Counted from the stretch's first letter, positions 13,566-24,962 are shown. The stretch: DNA of 64,000 nt from Maylandia zebra (GCF_041146795.1 NC_135185.1:8233529-8297528), one strand, 5' to 3'. Notes: generated from the sequence alone by a model not told the origin. A program made the numbers and translations.

Positions 13566-14568
13566 TGAAAGGTTCTATGAGCTGTTGAATCATGAGGTGT
13601 ACTTTCACTAACATACTCCACTGACTCCTTCATTCATGGAATCCTGAGTAAAGAAGATTTGTCACAGAAGCTGTGCCTATTTCTGGGCAGGTATAGTGAG
13701 TAATTTTATGTAATTAAATATTGTTTGTAAGTTGGAGGGAACTTCATATTTAGGTTATAAATCCTATTCTTTCCTGTTTCCTCAACTTCTCAGTACAGAC
13801 CTTAAAATAGTCTACATCTTGACTTTACTGGGTCCACTTGCACCACTTAAAAACAAATTGTGCCCAAAATACTGACTTTAACTAATATAATTAGATGTCA
13901 AATTTTCATGTAATTCTGTTAAATAAGGATCATTTAAAACATATATATAACAGAAACTGGTCAAAATCTATTCGACTGGTATACATTCAGTTTCATTCAC
14001 AACAAGTCTGTGAGCTTGAGCGAGCCCTCCCTGTGTCCTGCAGTTTGTCTCTGAGGGCGTCCAGACGTGCCCGTGGAGTCATCGTGGTTCTTAGCTGTCA
14101 CGGTCAACTCCTGACTGCTGTGGGAGACAAGGAAGGTCAGGATTACAGGGGCCTGTTTGCTCTCTGGGGCCCCATGTAACCTTCAACCTGCCCTCCAAAC
14201 AGACACACTGACTGCTGGTATTGATGCAGCCGTGAAGCACAGCAGCACTCGGAGCAATGTCAAATCCCTCTTTCATCATAGAAGGGCCGGAGAAGTTGAT
14301 TCGTGGTATTAGCATTAGCATCAGCAAACAGCAGCATTTGGTCAAATTAACCTAATCTGATGAATTTTTTCACAATAAAGCTGAGGAAGGTTCTCATTCA
14401 TAGTTAAAGAGGAGAAAATGAAACATTGGCTGCTTCAGACGTGCATCTGATGAATCTAAAAGTGAAGCATGTTCTTTGTTATTGATGTTTACTTCCTGCA
14501 GTTGTTGAAATTCATGTATTTGAACCTAACACGCAAGCTCCTCTAGCATGCATTGTGAAAATGTTAAT

Positions 14569-14576
14569 GGTGGTTC
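14569..14576. repeat. 8-bp target-site duplication (left) of hAT element
   Basis: GGTGGTTC, repeated exactly at 15977-15984 on the other side of the element. Confidence 0.85.
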
Positions 14577-15976
14577 TAGAGCTGGGCATAGAATGATAAC
14601 GATATGTATCGCGATATAACTTTTACTCGATAGAGAAATTAAACTATCGCGATAGACTTCGCCGCTCTTGTCCTCTTAAAAAAAAAAAAAAAAAAAGGTC
14701 AGCCAATCCAAATTAAGTAGCGCAGAGCCGAACCAATCACAGCCGCAGCGTCACGTCGCGTGACTTGTTACGTACAGCACAAGTGCCAAGCCGCACGTGT
14801 GTTTGTTTGGGAAGCAGCCAGCGGGTAATGGAGCCAGCGCGTAATGGAGGAAATGAGTGTGCCGACTAGAAAAATCAACCGAGCGTGACCGAAGAGAAAA
14901 CAGATGATGGTTCCAACGCCGGAGAGATTGTCGAATGGAAGAGCCATAGAAGTTCCGTAGTGTGAAGGTGTTTCGGCTATTTCAAGTCTGACAAAAAATA
15001 GAGTAGCGTGCACTGTAAATTGTGCCGAAAGCAAGTCTGGAAATACAATAAACTGGTGCATGCGTCACACTGTGCGCCACGTTATTGTTTCGGTGAAATG
15101 AATTTCTACAATACTGTTACTGTTAATTCTACTCTCTGCGGTGTTTAAATGCTTACATATACACACAGTTACTGTCCCTCCACACATACGACTTGGTTCT
15201 GCTTCTATGCCCCAGCTTTGTTTACTTTTTCCCACCGAGGCTTCTAGACTTCTGATTGGCCAACATTTCTGCACGGTTAGGAATCTAGCTCCACCTGCTG
15301 CTTTGGCATGTTCATAGCAGCGTTTTCCTTCATTTCTGCCTTTATGTGTGGACGGGATTATTTTTTAAAACGAAAACGGAAAATCTCAGTTTTCAAAAAT
15401 ACCCGTGTACGTGTGGACGTAGCCTCAGTCTCTGACTGGAAGCGCTAATTCGTCATTCGGCTTTTGTCAGACTAAAGTAACTGTTAAAACTGTTTGAAAA
15501 GCTCAGCTATACAACAAGGAGAGATTGAGAATTTCCTTTTAGTTCTCAGTTTATTTGATATTGACAAAAGTTAGTCAGTTTTGTCTGTTCTTCTGTAAAA
15601 CAAACTAAGATATATTTTTAGAATTAATATTTTGTTTCTAAGTGGAATTGACAATTTAGTCTGTTTCATTTGTTCTATTTTGAAACTTAAACGCTTTAGC
15701 GGCTGCCTTTTGTGTAGTTTGTAATATTTGCCTTTATTTATCTGAAAAAGTCTCATGTTCCTTAAGTACATCTACCCTGTTGAACTTATTATGGGAAATA
15801 AATATTTAAATCAAAACAAGCTGCTGATTATTTCACATTTTACTTGTGAGCAACGGCACATTTAAATCTTACAAATATAGTTATTTGGCTTATATCGTGA
15901 TATATATCGTTATCGCCTGAAATGAAAAAAAAAAAACATATCGTGATATGAAAAAATCTCATATCGCCCAGCTCTA
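14577..15976. mobile_element. Non-autonomous hAT transposon (1.4 kb)
   Basis: Ends are TAGAGCTGGGC and GCCCAGCTCTA, flanked by exact 8-bp duplications (GGTGGTTC), the hAT hallmark. The subterminal regions are rich in ATCGCGATA / TATCGTGATA motifs in both orientations. An internal stretch near 14960-15065 on the plus strand has a broken BED-type zinc-finger signature (VHCKLCRKQVW), suggesting descent from an autonomous element. No transposase catalytic region remains. A run of A lies near 14680. Confidence 0.88.
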
Positions 15977-15991
15977 GGTGGTTCTAATGGT

Positions 15992-16027
15992 TATAATCTG
16001 ACGTTAATAGAAAAACGTCAGATTATA
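15992..16027. repeat. 14-bp stem hairpin next to the hAT insertion
   Basis: TATAATCTGACGTT pairs perfectly with AACGTCAGATTATA around an 8-nt spacer. Confidence 0.7.
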
Positions 16028-16029
16028 CA

Positions 16030-17690
16030 ATGCATCACAGTTTGCTGCTCAAGGGGCAGGAAAGCCACAGATCACTCAGGGTTCCCATGCTAACCGCTGT
16101 CCACTCCCTGGATCATGGAACAATAAAAGAAGGTGACCTGATCTGTTGAATCACATTTTCTTTTACATCATGTGTATGGCCGGGTGCATGTGTGTCACTT
16201 ACCTGTGGAACACCTGGCACCAAGATGTACAATGGCTAGTTGGGGTACGCAGTGTGATGTTTTGGGCCCTGCTATCCATGTGGATGTTACTTTGACACGT
16301 ACGACCTAGATGAGCATTGTTGCAGACCATGTACACCATTTTATGGTGTCTGTGGCCTCCACAGTTTAGTTATTACTCGCATTATCTGATTTATGTTATC
16401 TGACTCCCAGTCTCTCACACTCTGAACCACAAAAACATGTTTATTTTAGCCTAGTTTAGTGTACAACTACTGCAGAAGCCACATTTTAAGTGAGATTGTT
16501 TTCCTTATTTTAGTGCGATGATGACACAATTAGAAAAAATATGGATGCACTTAATGGTTTTTAACTTAAAATGTGATTTACTGACAAAGCGAAAGTTACC
16601 CGTAAGCTTTCGAGGACATGATTGCCTGTGCAGGATCCAGTCGCGGCGTTAATGCTGCACGACAATCGAAATAATGCGTGAGGATCGGGCAGACATAACG
16701 AGCTCCAATCTGCTGATGAGATGGACTCTAATCTGAATTTCAGCAGTGGCCAGTGTCAAAGCCAAAGACGTTTGTCCGTTTGCATTCATTGACAAGATCT
16801 CCGAGGTTATTTGTCAACATGGCTCGTGTAGCTCTGGTAATCTCCGGTCCTCGACGGTAGACTGATTGATAATTGATCTCTGTTCAAACAGCCTTTCTTT
16901 GGGCCACAGTTGCCTCTGAATGCCAAACGAGTCATTCTCCCCCGTCCTCCCACAGCAGCCTAATCCGATAAACGAATGGGAATGAGTGACGTCCTCTGCT
17001 GATGTCAACCTTTCACTCTGCCATTTATCTCAGATTGTTTGCTGATGAGGCCCCGGTGATGGGGTCACTCACAGAGGCCTGCAGCTTTGAGCCTTTACTA
17101 AGCACAATAATCAAAACAGCAGTGAATACAAATCATGATTAAGTAATCTGATCTCAAAACTCATTCCATTACATGATCCATTAAGGCAAATGCATAACAT
17201 GATCCTCTGAGTCCTGTCATTACAAATCTTTCAAATGTTATATCACTGCTGATGATACAGAAACATATTTAACCACCAGTGTCTGTTAATCCACCCTTTT
17301 TGCTTTGAACTTTGGTTATATACATATAAAACATGCCACCTCCTTCTCTGGGCTTGAGTTCATTTGAGATGGACTGAGGCACAATGGGAAAACAAAAACA
17401 GTATGATTGAGCAAAATGTGCATTTTTAAAGCTAAAGACGGGAGGGACAGGCCAGCTTATTACTGATGCATGGCTGAAAGGCCAGCATTAATGATGCATG
17501 GGTGGGTTCATTAGCGCACATGCCGGGGATAGCTCGCACATCTGTGAAGGCACCATTGATGCTGGATGTTGAATACAGGCCTTGAAACAACATATGCTTC
17601 CACACAGATGCTGTGAGTTTTTATGAATGCTTTAAATGCTAAACCACATTCTGCACGTTCCACATGTTTGTAGTAAAAGAGTCCCAGTGT
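16030..17690. other. Gene-free stretch, possible conserved non-coding block at 16610-17010
   Basis: No protein is recognised. The block 16610-17010 is of more balanced base composition, with CG-containing words and few homopolymers, unlike its surroundings, as is often seen for constrained enhancers. This is only a composition argument. Confidence 0.3.
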
Positions 17691-17885
17691 AGCAGATGGC
17701 CCCGCCCCTCCCTGAGCCTGGTTCTGCTTGAGGTTTCTTCCTGTTAAAAAGGGAGTTTTTCCTTCCCACTGTCGCCAAAGTGCTTGCTCATAGGAGGCCA
17801 TATGATTGTTGGGTTTCTCTCTGTATGTATCATTGTAGAGTCTACATTACCATGTAAAGCGCTTTGAGGTGACTGAATGCACAGA
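17690..17885 (+). repeat. L2-type LINE 3' UTR fragment
   Basis: Contains the teleost L2 tail hallmarks: GGTTTCTTCCTGTTAAAAAG, GGAGTTTTTCCTTCCCACTG, TCGCCAAAGTGCTTGCTCAT and a terminal AAAGCGCTTTGAGGTGACTG. Only the 3' end is present, as expected for a 5'-truncated LINE. Confidence 0.85.
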
Positions 17886-17889
17886 CAGT

Positions 17890-19950
17890 TTTCAAAAGTC
17901 AAAAGAAATTTCCCAATTGGCAGTGCAACACATGATATGTAGTCTTTTTTAAATATAGTGTAGATACTTACACGTTTTCACCCATGTCATGAGTGAGGTG
18001 GTAAAAAAAGCATTCAGTCAACAACTGACTGTGAGAGAAATTGATGTTTTATTTAAATATGGTACCTTTAAGAAGAAAGCAACTTCAAAACAGCTAATAT
18101 GTAAGTGCCATGTTCCCACTTTGGTGCCTAAAACAAGAAAAATGCCGTTTATTGTCAACATTGCGCATATATTTACCTGCAGAGGATTTGTGGTGATGTT
18201 TTCTGTGCATATGCTGAACTTCAACGCTGCCTTCACAGTGAAGGGGATAGGTCAGTCAGTGATCAGCCCAGGCCCAGAGCAACATAATTTTATTTGTAAG
18301 GCATGACACAGGGAATGACATTTAACTTGTTATTATTTCCGGGAAAAGATTAATGATAAATTGTCTATTATTTTTCCTTAAAAGTGAAAGATAAGACTGC
18401 ACTCATTCGCCCTAAAGCCAGAGTGCCACCACTATGCAAAATGACAGCCAATTATTGGGGCCTAGTTTGGGATAATGACTTTACAATGAATCTTTTGATT
18501 GAAATGTAACTGGGTTGGCCCTGGGCAAAGAGAAAAAAAAAAAAAAGTTACAGAAACAACAAGCACTATAGAGCTGTGTCTCTAGGTCTCTCTGACTCTC
18601 TCCCTCTCTTTCTCTCTCCACTCCTCTTTAGAAATAGCTATAGGAGAAAGACAGAGATATGCATATATTGATGAAAAAATTATTAAGTCGCTGAGCGCTT
18701 GCAGCAAACATAAATTAGCATATTCAGGGTAAATATGCAGACTATTTACGATAATAAGACCGGATTATTCAATTCAATGAATGTTAAATAGATGAGGAAA
18801 TGGTATGTGTCTTATCTAGTCAGAGCTTCTATTCATTTTAATCGCTTCCCAATTGAACTCTTCATTTTATTCTCTCTGAGTTATTGTTCCCATTCCAGCC
18901 CGCAATGGCACCTATGGGTCCTGGGAGATTTCCGCCAGTCACGTGGTTTAAGTGGCATTCACCTTATTCGTGGCGGAAATGGAGAAAGTCGACGTCACCC
19001 CGAGGCCAGCATCACGATAAGCCCCTTTTCATTATGCACAGGGGCCGATGGAGAACACGATTAGCGGGGCCTTGTGTGCATAAAGGCGAGAACATACAAG
19101 TCATCTAGATTAAATAAAGCGAGCAGAGATCCAAAAGCAAAACACATTTGGTTTCTTATTGCGTGCATTAAAAACTTTAACTTTAAACAGACTGACTGTG
19201 TGTGTGTTTTCGTCTGCATGTTAATATCAATGACTTTCTGACATGCAGGCCTTCGTTCTTTTTAAAATGTTTCATAAAACATGCTGAAATTACACATTGA
19301 AACCAATTATTAATCAGCCAACACATGAAACAGATGTAATGGAAGCAGGTGTGTATGTGTTTCTGCGCTAAAAAAAAGATTCTTGGTCCCTATAAATATG
19401 AAGCAACAATTTTGACTAATATGTAATTAAAATGTATAAAAGTTTTTTTTTAATTCAAATAATTAATTATTAAGGAAAATGTGCTTAGTGTAATCTGAAT
19501 GTAAACCAATCAAGTAGACGAATACTCAAGATAGTAACACCAATGAGTTCCAAGGTGTCGGTAAGTGACAAAGTGAAAGCAGTACCAGCTACAGTTTCTC
19601 CACCTGGTAATAATCTAGTACTACTGAGTTTTCACGGGTCAGAACATCAGCACATTAACAGCAATCCCAGCTGCAAGATTGTCTCTAGTTATGTACATAA
19701 AAGTCTGCCTGGGTGTATTTTGGTGTTACTGTAAGTAAAATTGTAAGTCTTCTTTGTGGCTCTTCTCACCAAGAGGAAATGCAATGCACCGACAGCAGTG
19801 TGCTCTTGTTTTTGCCTGTCTACAAATAAACTCTACAGTGCAGATTAATATATATTTGGTGTTTTAGTATTTCTAAAAATAGAGTTATGTTTGAGGGTTT
19901 GAGTCCAAATAAACCAGAGAACATCTTGCCCAGCAAAACAGTGTGAACAC
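17890..19950. other. Gene-free stretch, possible conserved non-coding block at 18690-19100
   Basis: No protein recognised. The segment 18690-19100 contains TAAATTAGCATATTC-like octamer/homeobox-type words and a CG-containing core (around 18940-19070) in an otherwise AT-rich region. It may be a regulatory element; conservation cannot be tested here. Confidence 0.3.
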
Positions 19951-19964
19951 TTCATGTGCGTATG

Positions 19965-20290
19965 TTTCTCAGACCGTCTGCTGTAGATTTGCTGGTGTGC
20001 TTAGGGTCATCTTCCTGTTGCATACCCAGATGGCCTCATATTTGACCCTAAAAATAATAATTCACAATCAACTCAGCACTGTGCTTGACAGTTGTTATTG
20101 AGTGTTTGTGTTGATGTGTCGTTTGGTTTTCATCAAATGTGGTACTGGTCATTATGGCCAAATTTCTCCACTTAGGTCTCATCTGTTCATTGTTCCAGAA
20201 GTCTTTTTGTTGTTGTTCAGGTGGGACTTTGCAAACCTAAGCTGTTTCTTCCAAAACACTCATGCTGTTATTGATCCTTTTTACCTTGAG
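19965..20290 (-). pseudogene. Degenerate Tc1-like transposase remnant
   Basis: The minus strand matches Tc1 coding: the region near 19990-20030 (GTGCTTAGGGTCATCTTCCT on the plus strand) corresponds to the conserved QQDNDPKH segment, and 20110-20260 corresponds to the upstream HGGG/FW-SDET part. Frames are broken. Confidence 0.65.
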
Positions 20291-20384
20291 TGTACATTTA
20301 TTCCTTTTACCTTAGTCTCAAAGTGTATATTTATTTGTTACTCTTCTTATATTTATTGTTGCTTTTGCACTGAATGTAACTGGA

Positions 20385-20462
20385 GCCTCGTCATCTTGTC
20401 TCTCTATGTACTTTACTCTATGTAGCAGAGATGACAATAAAGTTTACTTTGACTTTGACTAC
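20385..20462 (+). repeat. LINE/SINE-type 3' tail
   Basis: The tail AGAGATGACAATAAAGTTTA followed by CTTTGACTTTGACTA repeats resembles fish LINE/SINE tails ending in short tandem units. Confidence 0.45.
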
Positions 20463-20773
20463 TTGTGCAGTCTTTTTCTTGTTGTACTGACATGAACTTT
20501 AACATTTTGCATGTTAACCAGTCTTTTATTACTACTACTACTCCTATTATTATTATTATTATTATTGCAGATTCTTTAAGCACTACATGAGCTGAACTTT
20601 GACCAACAGAATTTGCAGTCACCCTCAAACAACTCTCTTAAATGTTTTCACTCGTGAATAATCTTTCTTACTGTAGAATGATGGACTTCAGATTGTTTTG
20701 AAATGGAAATGGAAGAGCACTGATTGGTTCTCTGAGTTCACTGGTAATCTCTTTCCTCCTATTCATTGTGTTA

Positions 20774-20832
20774 CAGTTTCACTCGATTGGTTTGGCTCAT
20801 TTCTTGAAACCAAGATGACATTCTCAAAACCA
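20774..20832 (+). repeat. Left terminal inverted repeat of the DD35E element
   Basis: Reads CAGTTTCACTCGATTGGTTT onward; pairs with the reverse complement of 23796-23854 with a few mismatches. Confidence 0.85.
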
Positions 20833-21497
20833 TAAGGTCATTTGGCCAAACAGTCTTACAGTTCTGCCCAACATTATAGCTCACTAGCAAAATCAAACAT
20901 CTTTCTCCAAACTCTTCGTCCATGCTTCAAAAGCAGATTCCTTTCCCATATAAAAGATCAGTACAGTCAAAATAGCACAGATCCTTCTCAATTGCCTTGG
21001 CACATGTGCATTCATTTAGTGCTTTTGTCAAAATAACCTGGATGGTTTAGCACAACACCATGGATCCCCTGCAAAAGCTCATATCTCTCCCAAAAGAGTT
21101 TATCCATGTGTCAAAACTAAATATCCTTCTCATATAAATAGTCAATGCCCCCAAAATGCATTATACCTTTGGCATTGTTTAAGCACTGCAAGTCAAAATG
21201 CTTAGACGTTTTGTCACTGAGGCACAGGTCTAGCAACAGAATACCACTATGAATAAAACTAAAAGATTTTACAGTAAAATCAGCCTCCAATAAACCACTC
21301 ATACTCAAGGAAACTGTAAACATTTTTATTCGTACAAAGAAATGTTAACATTAGAGAACATACTGTGAAAAGAAAACATATACAGGATTCTGTAAATGTG
21401 AACAGTCATAAACACAAACAAAAAACAAAAAAAACAAAAAAAACTGTAGCCTACCATACTGTAAATAAAGTTTCAGAACTATAGTACAGTAATATTT

Positions 21498-22211
21498 TCA
21501 GTGGTCGCCATTGTCACCCTCTCCTTCCTGGCCACCATCCTCATCCCCCTGGCCATCGACGCGCTGCTCTCTGTCAGGCCATAAATTCTCATCCACATCG
21601 CAACGGATATTTTCTCTTGCGATGCAGCGAGGGAAGAAACGGCGTGAATGTCTCAACCATCCCCTACATTGATCCCCTGTGATGTCCTCACATGCAGCAT
21701 CCATTGCATGCAGCAGGGCCCTCTGGTCTTGAGCCTGATGCTCATACACCCTCCACCTCCAAGCTGAAAAAAACTCCTCAATTGGATTTAGAAAAGGAGA
21801 GTAAGGTGGAAGAAACTCCATCAGCATCTGGGGATGGGTGGTGAACCAGGTTCTGATGCGTGGGCCGCGGTGGAAGTTCACATTATCCCACACAATGACA
21901 TAATGTGGTAGCTGAGGTCCTTCTTCACCTCTCTCATTTTCTGGGATCAGATCAGTATAAAGGTGGTCCAAAAAATTGAGGAGCTTTTGTGTATTGTAGG
22001 GCCCTAAACTGGGAATGTGTGTGGCCACACCTCTTTCTGATATAGCGGCACACATTGTTATATTTGCTCCTCGCTGGCCTGGGACATCCACAGTGGCTCG
22101 GTGGCCAATGATGTTACGGCCACGCCTTCGACCTTTGGCCAGGTTGAAGCCAGCTTCATCAACGAACACTAGGATGTGAGGGGTTTCATTGCCTTCTAAT
22201 GCCATTATTCT
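21498..22211 (-). CDS. DD35E transposase exon 3 (DDE catalytic domain)
   Basis: The exon begins AGA-ATA-ATG after a TTGTAG acceptor and carries all three catalytic residues. The C-terminal tail after DVDENLWPDREQ is acidic and glycine-rich (GDEDGGQEGEGDNGDH). Confidence 0.88.
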   Translation of the reverse strand, partial: RIMALEGNETPHILVFVDEAGFNLAKGRRRGRNIIGHRATVDVPGQRGANITMCAAISERGVATHIPSLGPYNTQKLLNFLDHLYTDLIPENERGEEGPQLPHYVIVWDNVNFHRGPRIRTWFTTHPQMLMEFLPPYSPFLNPIEEFFSAWRWRVYEHQAQDQRALLHAMDAACEDITGDQCRGWLRHSRRFFPRCIARENIRCDVDENLWPDREQRVDGQGDEDGGQEGEGDNGDH

Positions 22212-23250
22212 CTACAATAGAATAGAAATAAATCTAATCAGTGAAGTAGAGACAGATACTGCAGGGAGGATCTAAAGTACTGTAAAAACAGGGAGTGGAA
22301 AACTGAAGACAATTTCTAGGCAAAATGCTCTAGTCACACAAAGCTGGATTCTGAAGGTAAAAAGGATAACGCAAAACAAAAAAACAGTGGTAACCACGTC
22401 TTACTGTAATAGTGTTACAATGATAGACAACCAGTAGTTGACTTACATGCACATACTGGTACGGCAGCCCTTTCACTCTGTCAGAGTTTCTCTCAAATGG
22501 TACCCTGTAAATCTGTTTCATGGTCATCTGATGTTTCTTCAATACCCGGTCTATTGTGGAGATGCTGATAGAGTTTATATTTTGGAACATTACATTGTCT
22601 AGCAGGATTGCATTACGAATCTGTCTCAGTGTGATGGCAGTATTTGCAATGACCACGTTGCATATTTCTCGTTCTTGTTGTTCATTTAGAAGTTTTCTTC
22701 TGCCACCCACTTGAGGCTGTCGTCCAATCCTAGACATACAAGTCAAAGGTCAACACTGTAAATTTGTTACGAAATGAGTTACCAATGTAATTGTACTGCT
22801 GTTGTATGGTACTAAAAGTGTGATGCACTGCACAGTGACTGGAATACTATTCACAGTATTTTCTCCATTTTTTTTTTCTTTGTCATTTTTATAGTATCAT
22901 ATAACAGCACACGAAGATATTACAGTACTCTAGGCCTACACACACACCAACACTGAATAGTTCAATAGCATAGTTCTGTACCTGTTTTCCCTGCGAAAGG
23001 TTAGGATGATGGAGGAGACTGTAGACCGAGGCACATTAGGCTGCACTCGGCGACCTGCCTCTGCCATTGTGAGGCGATGGTTTATAACGTGGTCAATAAG
23101 GGTGGCCCGGATTTCATCTGGGACATCATGGTGCCTCCGTGCTCCTCGGCCTCTTCCCCCTATTCCTCCACGCATTCTCACTCCTCCTCTTCTTCTTCCT
23201 CCTCTTCCTCAAGCAGGAAGTTGCTGTTGTACTTGGCGAGGTGCTTCCAT
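21498..23250 (-). CDS. IS630/Tc1-like DD35E transposase, three exons
   Basis: Minus-strand exons are 23250-22982, 22729-22447 and 22211-21498, with consensus junctions (AG|GTACAG, CTAG|GA, CAT|GTAAGT, GTAG|AGA) and matching phases; from the ATG at 23175 they join into 396 residues with no stop. Exon 1 encodes an arginine/glycine-rich N-terminus and a helix-turn-helix (EIRATLIDHVINHRLTMAEA onward). Exon 2 encodes a second DNA-binding helix set. Exon 3 is the DDE catalytic domain: VFVDEAGF, VIVWDNVNFH and PPYSPFLNPIEEFF, with 35 residues between the second Asp and the Glu. It would cut and paste its own element in the nucleus. An upstream ATG at 23250 is in frame but meets a TGA at 23211-23209. 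An AATAAA on the minus strand lies at 21330-21325. Confidence 0.88.
22447..22729 (-). CDS. DD35E transposase exon 2 (second helix-turn-helix)
   Basis: Encodes RIGRQPQVGGRRKLL and a helical segment ending ...GLPYQYVH. Both splice sites are canonical. Confidence 0.82.
22982..23250 (-). CDS. DD35E transposase exon 1 (N-terminal HTH)
   Basis: From ATG 23250 the frame reads MEAPRQVQQQLPA, then TGA, then GRGG-rich sequence running into the ATG at 23175 and the HTH. The frame is continuous on both sides of the TGA, so the original start was probably 23250. Confidence 0.75.
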
Positions 23251-23795
23251 GTTCACACTGCAAATGAAACTGGCCCCGGGCCAAGCTCTGTCTATATACT
23301 TTTGGCAGCAGTCATAATCATAGACAACACCTGTCAGGTATCTAAACAACCTGTTTGATTGGTCATCTGAGATGTGGGAAACTGCTCCTTCGTTAGTTCT
23401 AATTTCACCTGATTGATTGTCAAGTACTGTCATAACTTTATCAAGTGTTCCAAGATATTCTTTCATGGTATTATATGTTTGACTAATTTTGACAGTTGAA
23501 CAGACAATTGTGCATATGATGACTTACACAATGAAACCATGCTGATATGTTTTGGAGTGAGTAACCATTTCACTGAAAAATCAACTAATCAGTTTAGATC
23601 GCCAAGATCTATTTATTTGGAAAATGTGCTAAATGTGGGCTCATTGTGCTAACTGTAGCTACTTGTACATAATCATTTGAAAAGAAGCACAGAGTCACTT
23701 GAGACATGTACTAAAGCATTTGCAATTTGATAAAACCAATGAAAAATGACATTCTGTTGTGAACAATTGCAAGGTGGTTTGGAGATTTGTCCATA

Positions 23796-23854
23796 TTATT
23801 TTGAGAATGTCATCTCGGTTTCAAGAAATGAGCCAAACCAATCGAGAAAAACTG
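23796..23854 (-). repeat. Right terminal inverted repeat of the DD35E element
   Basis: Reverse complement starts CAGTTTTTCTCGATTGGTTT and continues as in the left end. Confidence 0.85.
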
Positions 23855-23856
23855 TA

Positions 23857-24719
23857 ATACACACCTGAATGGCCCGGACCAGCAAATTGCCAAAGCTTCT
23901 GTATTTTTAGGGGCGGTGCACTTACTCATGATGAATTCATTAAATTAATTCGACAAGCAGCACCTGGAGACTATTGAAACAGATGGAATTGAATCACGGC
24001 CCCTCTTTAAAAAACCTACACACTGAAGCCTCCATCTATTGGCTCAGAGGCTTTAATGCTTTTCTGTGGATTTTTAAACAATATCCTCTGCTGCCATCTA
24101 TCGTTGATATCAGGTACTGGCAGTTTGAGACTGAAACAAGATCTTTAAATAAGCACAAAGCGTGTGAACAATTTAAATTAAAGTGTTGCTTTTATTAAAA
24201 ATGTTACAGAAGAAGAAGAAGAATTACACATGAAGACATTCCTTATCTTTGCAATTCTTTCAAGACACCAAATAATAAAACTTACAATGTACTGAAAATA
24301 AATAACTTCTTGAACAACATATCTGGCATTGATTCTATGTTTAAAATGTTTTCCTCCCTCTGCCACATGGTGGCATTCTCCCATCAGTATTTCTCCTGGT
24401 ATCTTATTTATCACTAAGAAGCCTATTAAACCCATTAGTATCACAACAGTAGATTGTCGTGAGGCACAACAAGTGTTTGAGCTTCTATTATGGGTTGTTG
24501 AAGGATGCTGAGGCTGGTGAAGCTAAGGAATTCTATGATAAGTGCATTATCATAGAATTCCTGATTCACGTAACTGGAACTAAGAAGGCATCGTTTACAG
24601 TAATTTGACAATTATGGGAACTCTTATAGCCCAAAATGATTACAAATAAACATAAAAGAGGGGTGAAAATAGGCACAAATAAACAAAGGTTTGCACTCTA
24701 CTCATTCATAAATTTAGAA

Positions 24720-24720
<1 letters not shown>
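23857..24720. other. Non-coding stretch
   Basis: Nothing beyond a perfect 16-bp stem hairpin at 24526-24562 and a GAAGAA tract near 24211 can be supported. Confidence 0.4.
24526..24562. repeat. 16-bp perfect hairpin
   Basis: AGGAATTCTATGATAA pairs with TTATCATAGAATTCCT around a 5-nt loop. Confidence 0.75.

Positions 24721-24723
<3 letters not shown>

Positions 24724-24769
<46 letters not shown>
24724..24769. repeat. (TA)n microsatellite
   Basis: About 23 TA units; a second TA tract lies at 24940-24962 on the other side of a LINE 3' fragment. Confidence 0.9.
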
Positions 24770-24770
<1 letters not shown>

Positions 24771-24772
<2 letters not shown>

Positions 24773-24940
24773 GCGAGTGGCTCCAGCAGATCCCGGGAAC
24801 AACATCGGAGATCTCTGTCCAGAAGAGCGCAGTCCTGGGAACAGCTAAGATACTGCGCAGGACCCTCAAGCTCCCAGGCCTCTGGTAGAGGACCCGAGCT
24901 TGAAGGATAAACCGCCCGCAGGGGCGTGCTGGGTGTTTTT
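24771..24940 (+). repeat. LINE 3' end: C-terminus of a reverse transcriptase ORF plus 3' UTR
   Basis: In frame from 24775, the plus strand encodes QQIPGTTSEISVQKSAVLGT then AKILRRTLKLPGLW and a TAG at 24886-24888. I recognise this as the common end of a fish non-LTR retrotransposon protein. Only this ~170-bp 3' end is present, between two TA tracts. Confidence 0.75.
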
Positions 24941-24962
24941 ATATATATATATATATATATAT

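Larger units (their letters stand above)
20774..23854 (-). mobile_element. Tc1/mariner-superfamily transposon with intron-containing DD35E transposase
   Basis: The element begins CAGTTT and ends AAACTG, with TA on both sides (20772-20773 and 23855-23856) as the expected target duplication. The terminal inverted repeats are about 60 bp; both contain CGATTGGTTTGGCTCATTTC and GATGACATTCTCAAAA, with a few differences. The only gene inside is a three-exon minus-strand transposase at 21498-23250. Near-intact ends and a nearly open gene point to a young insertion. Confidence 0.9.
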
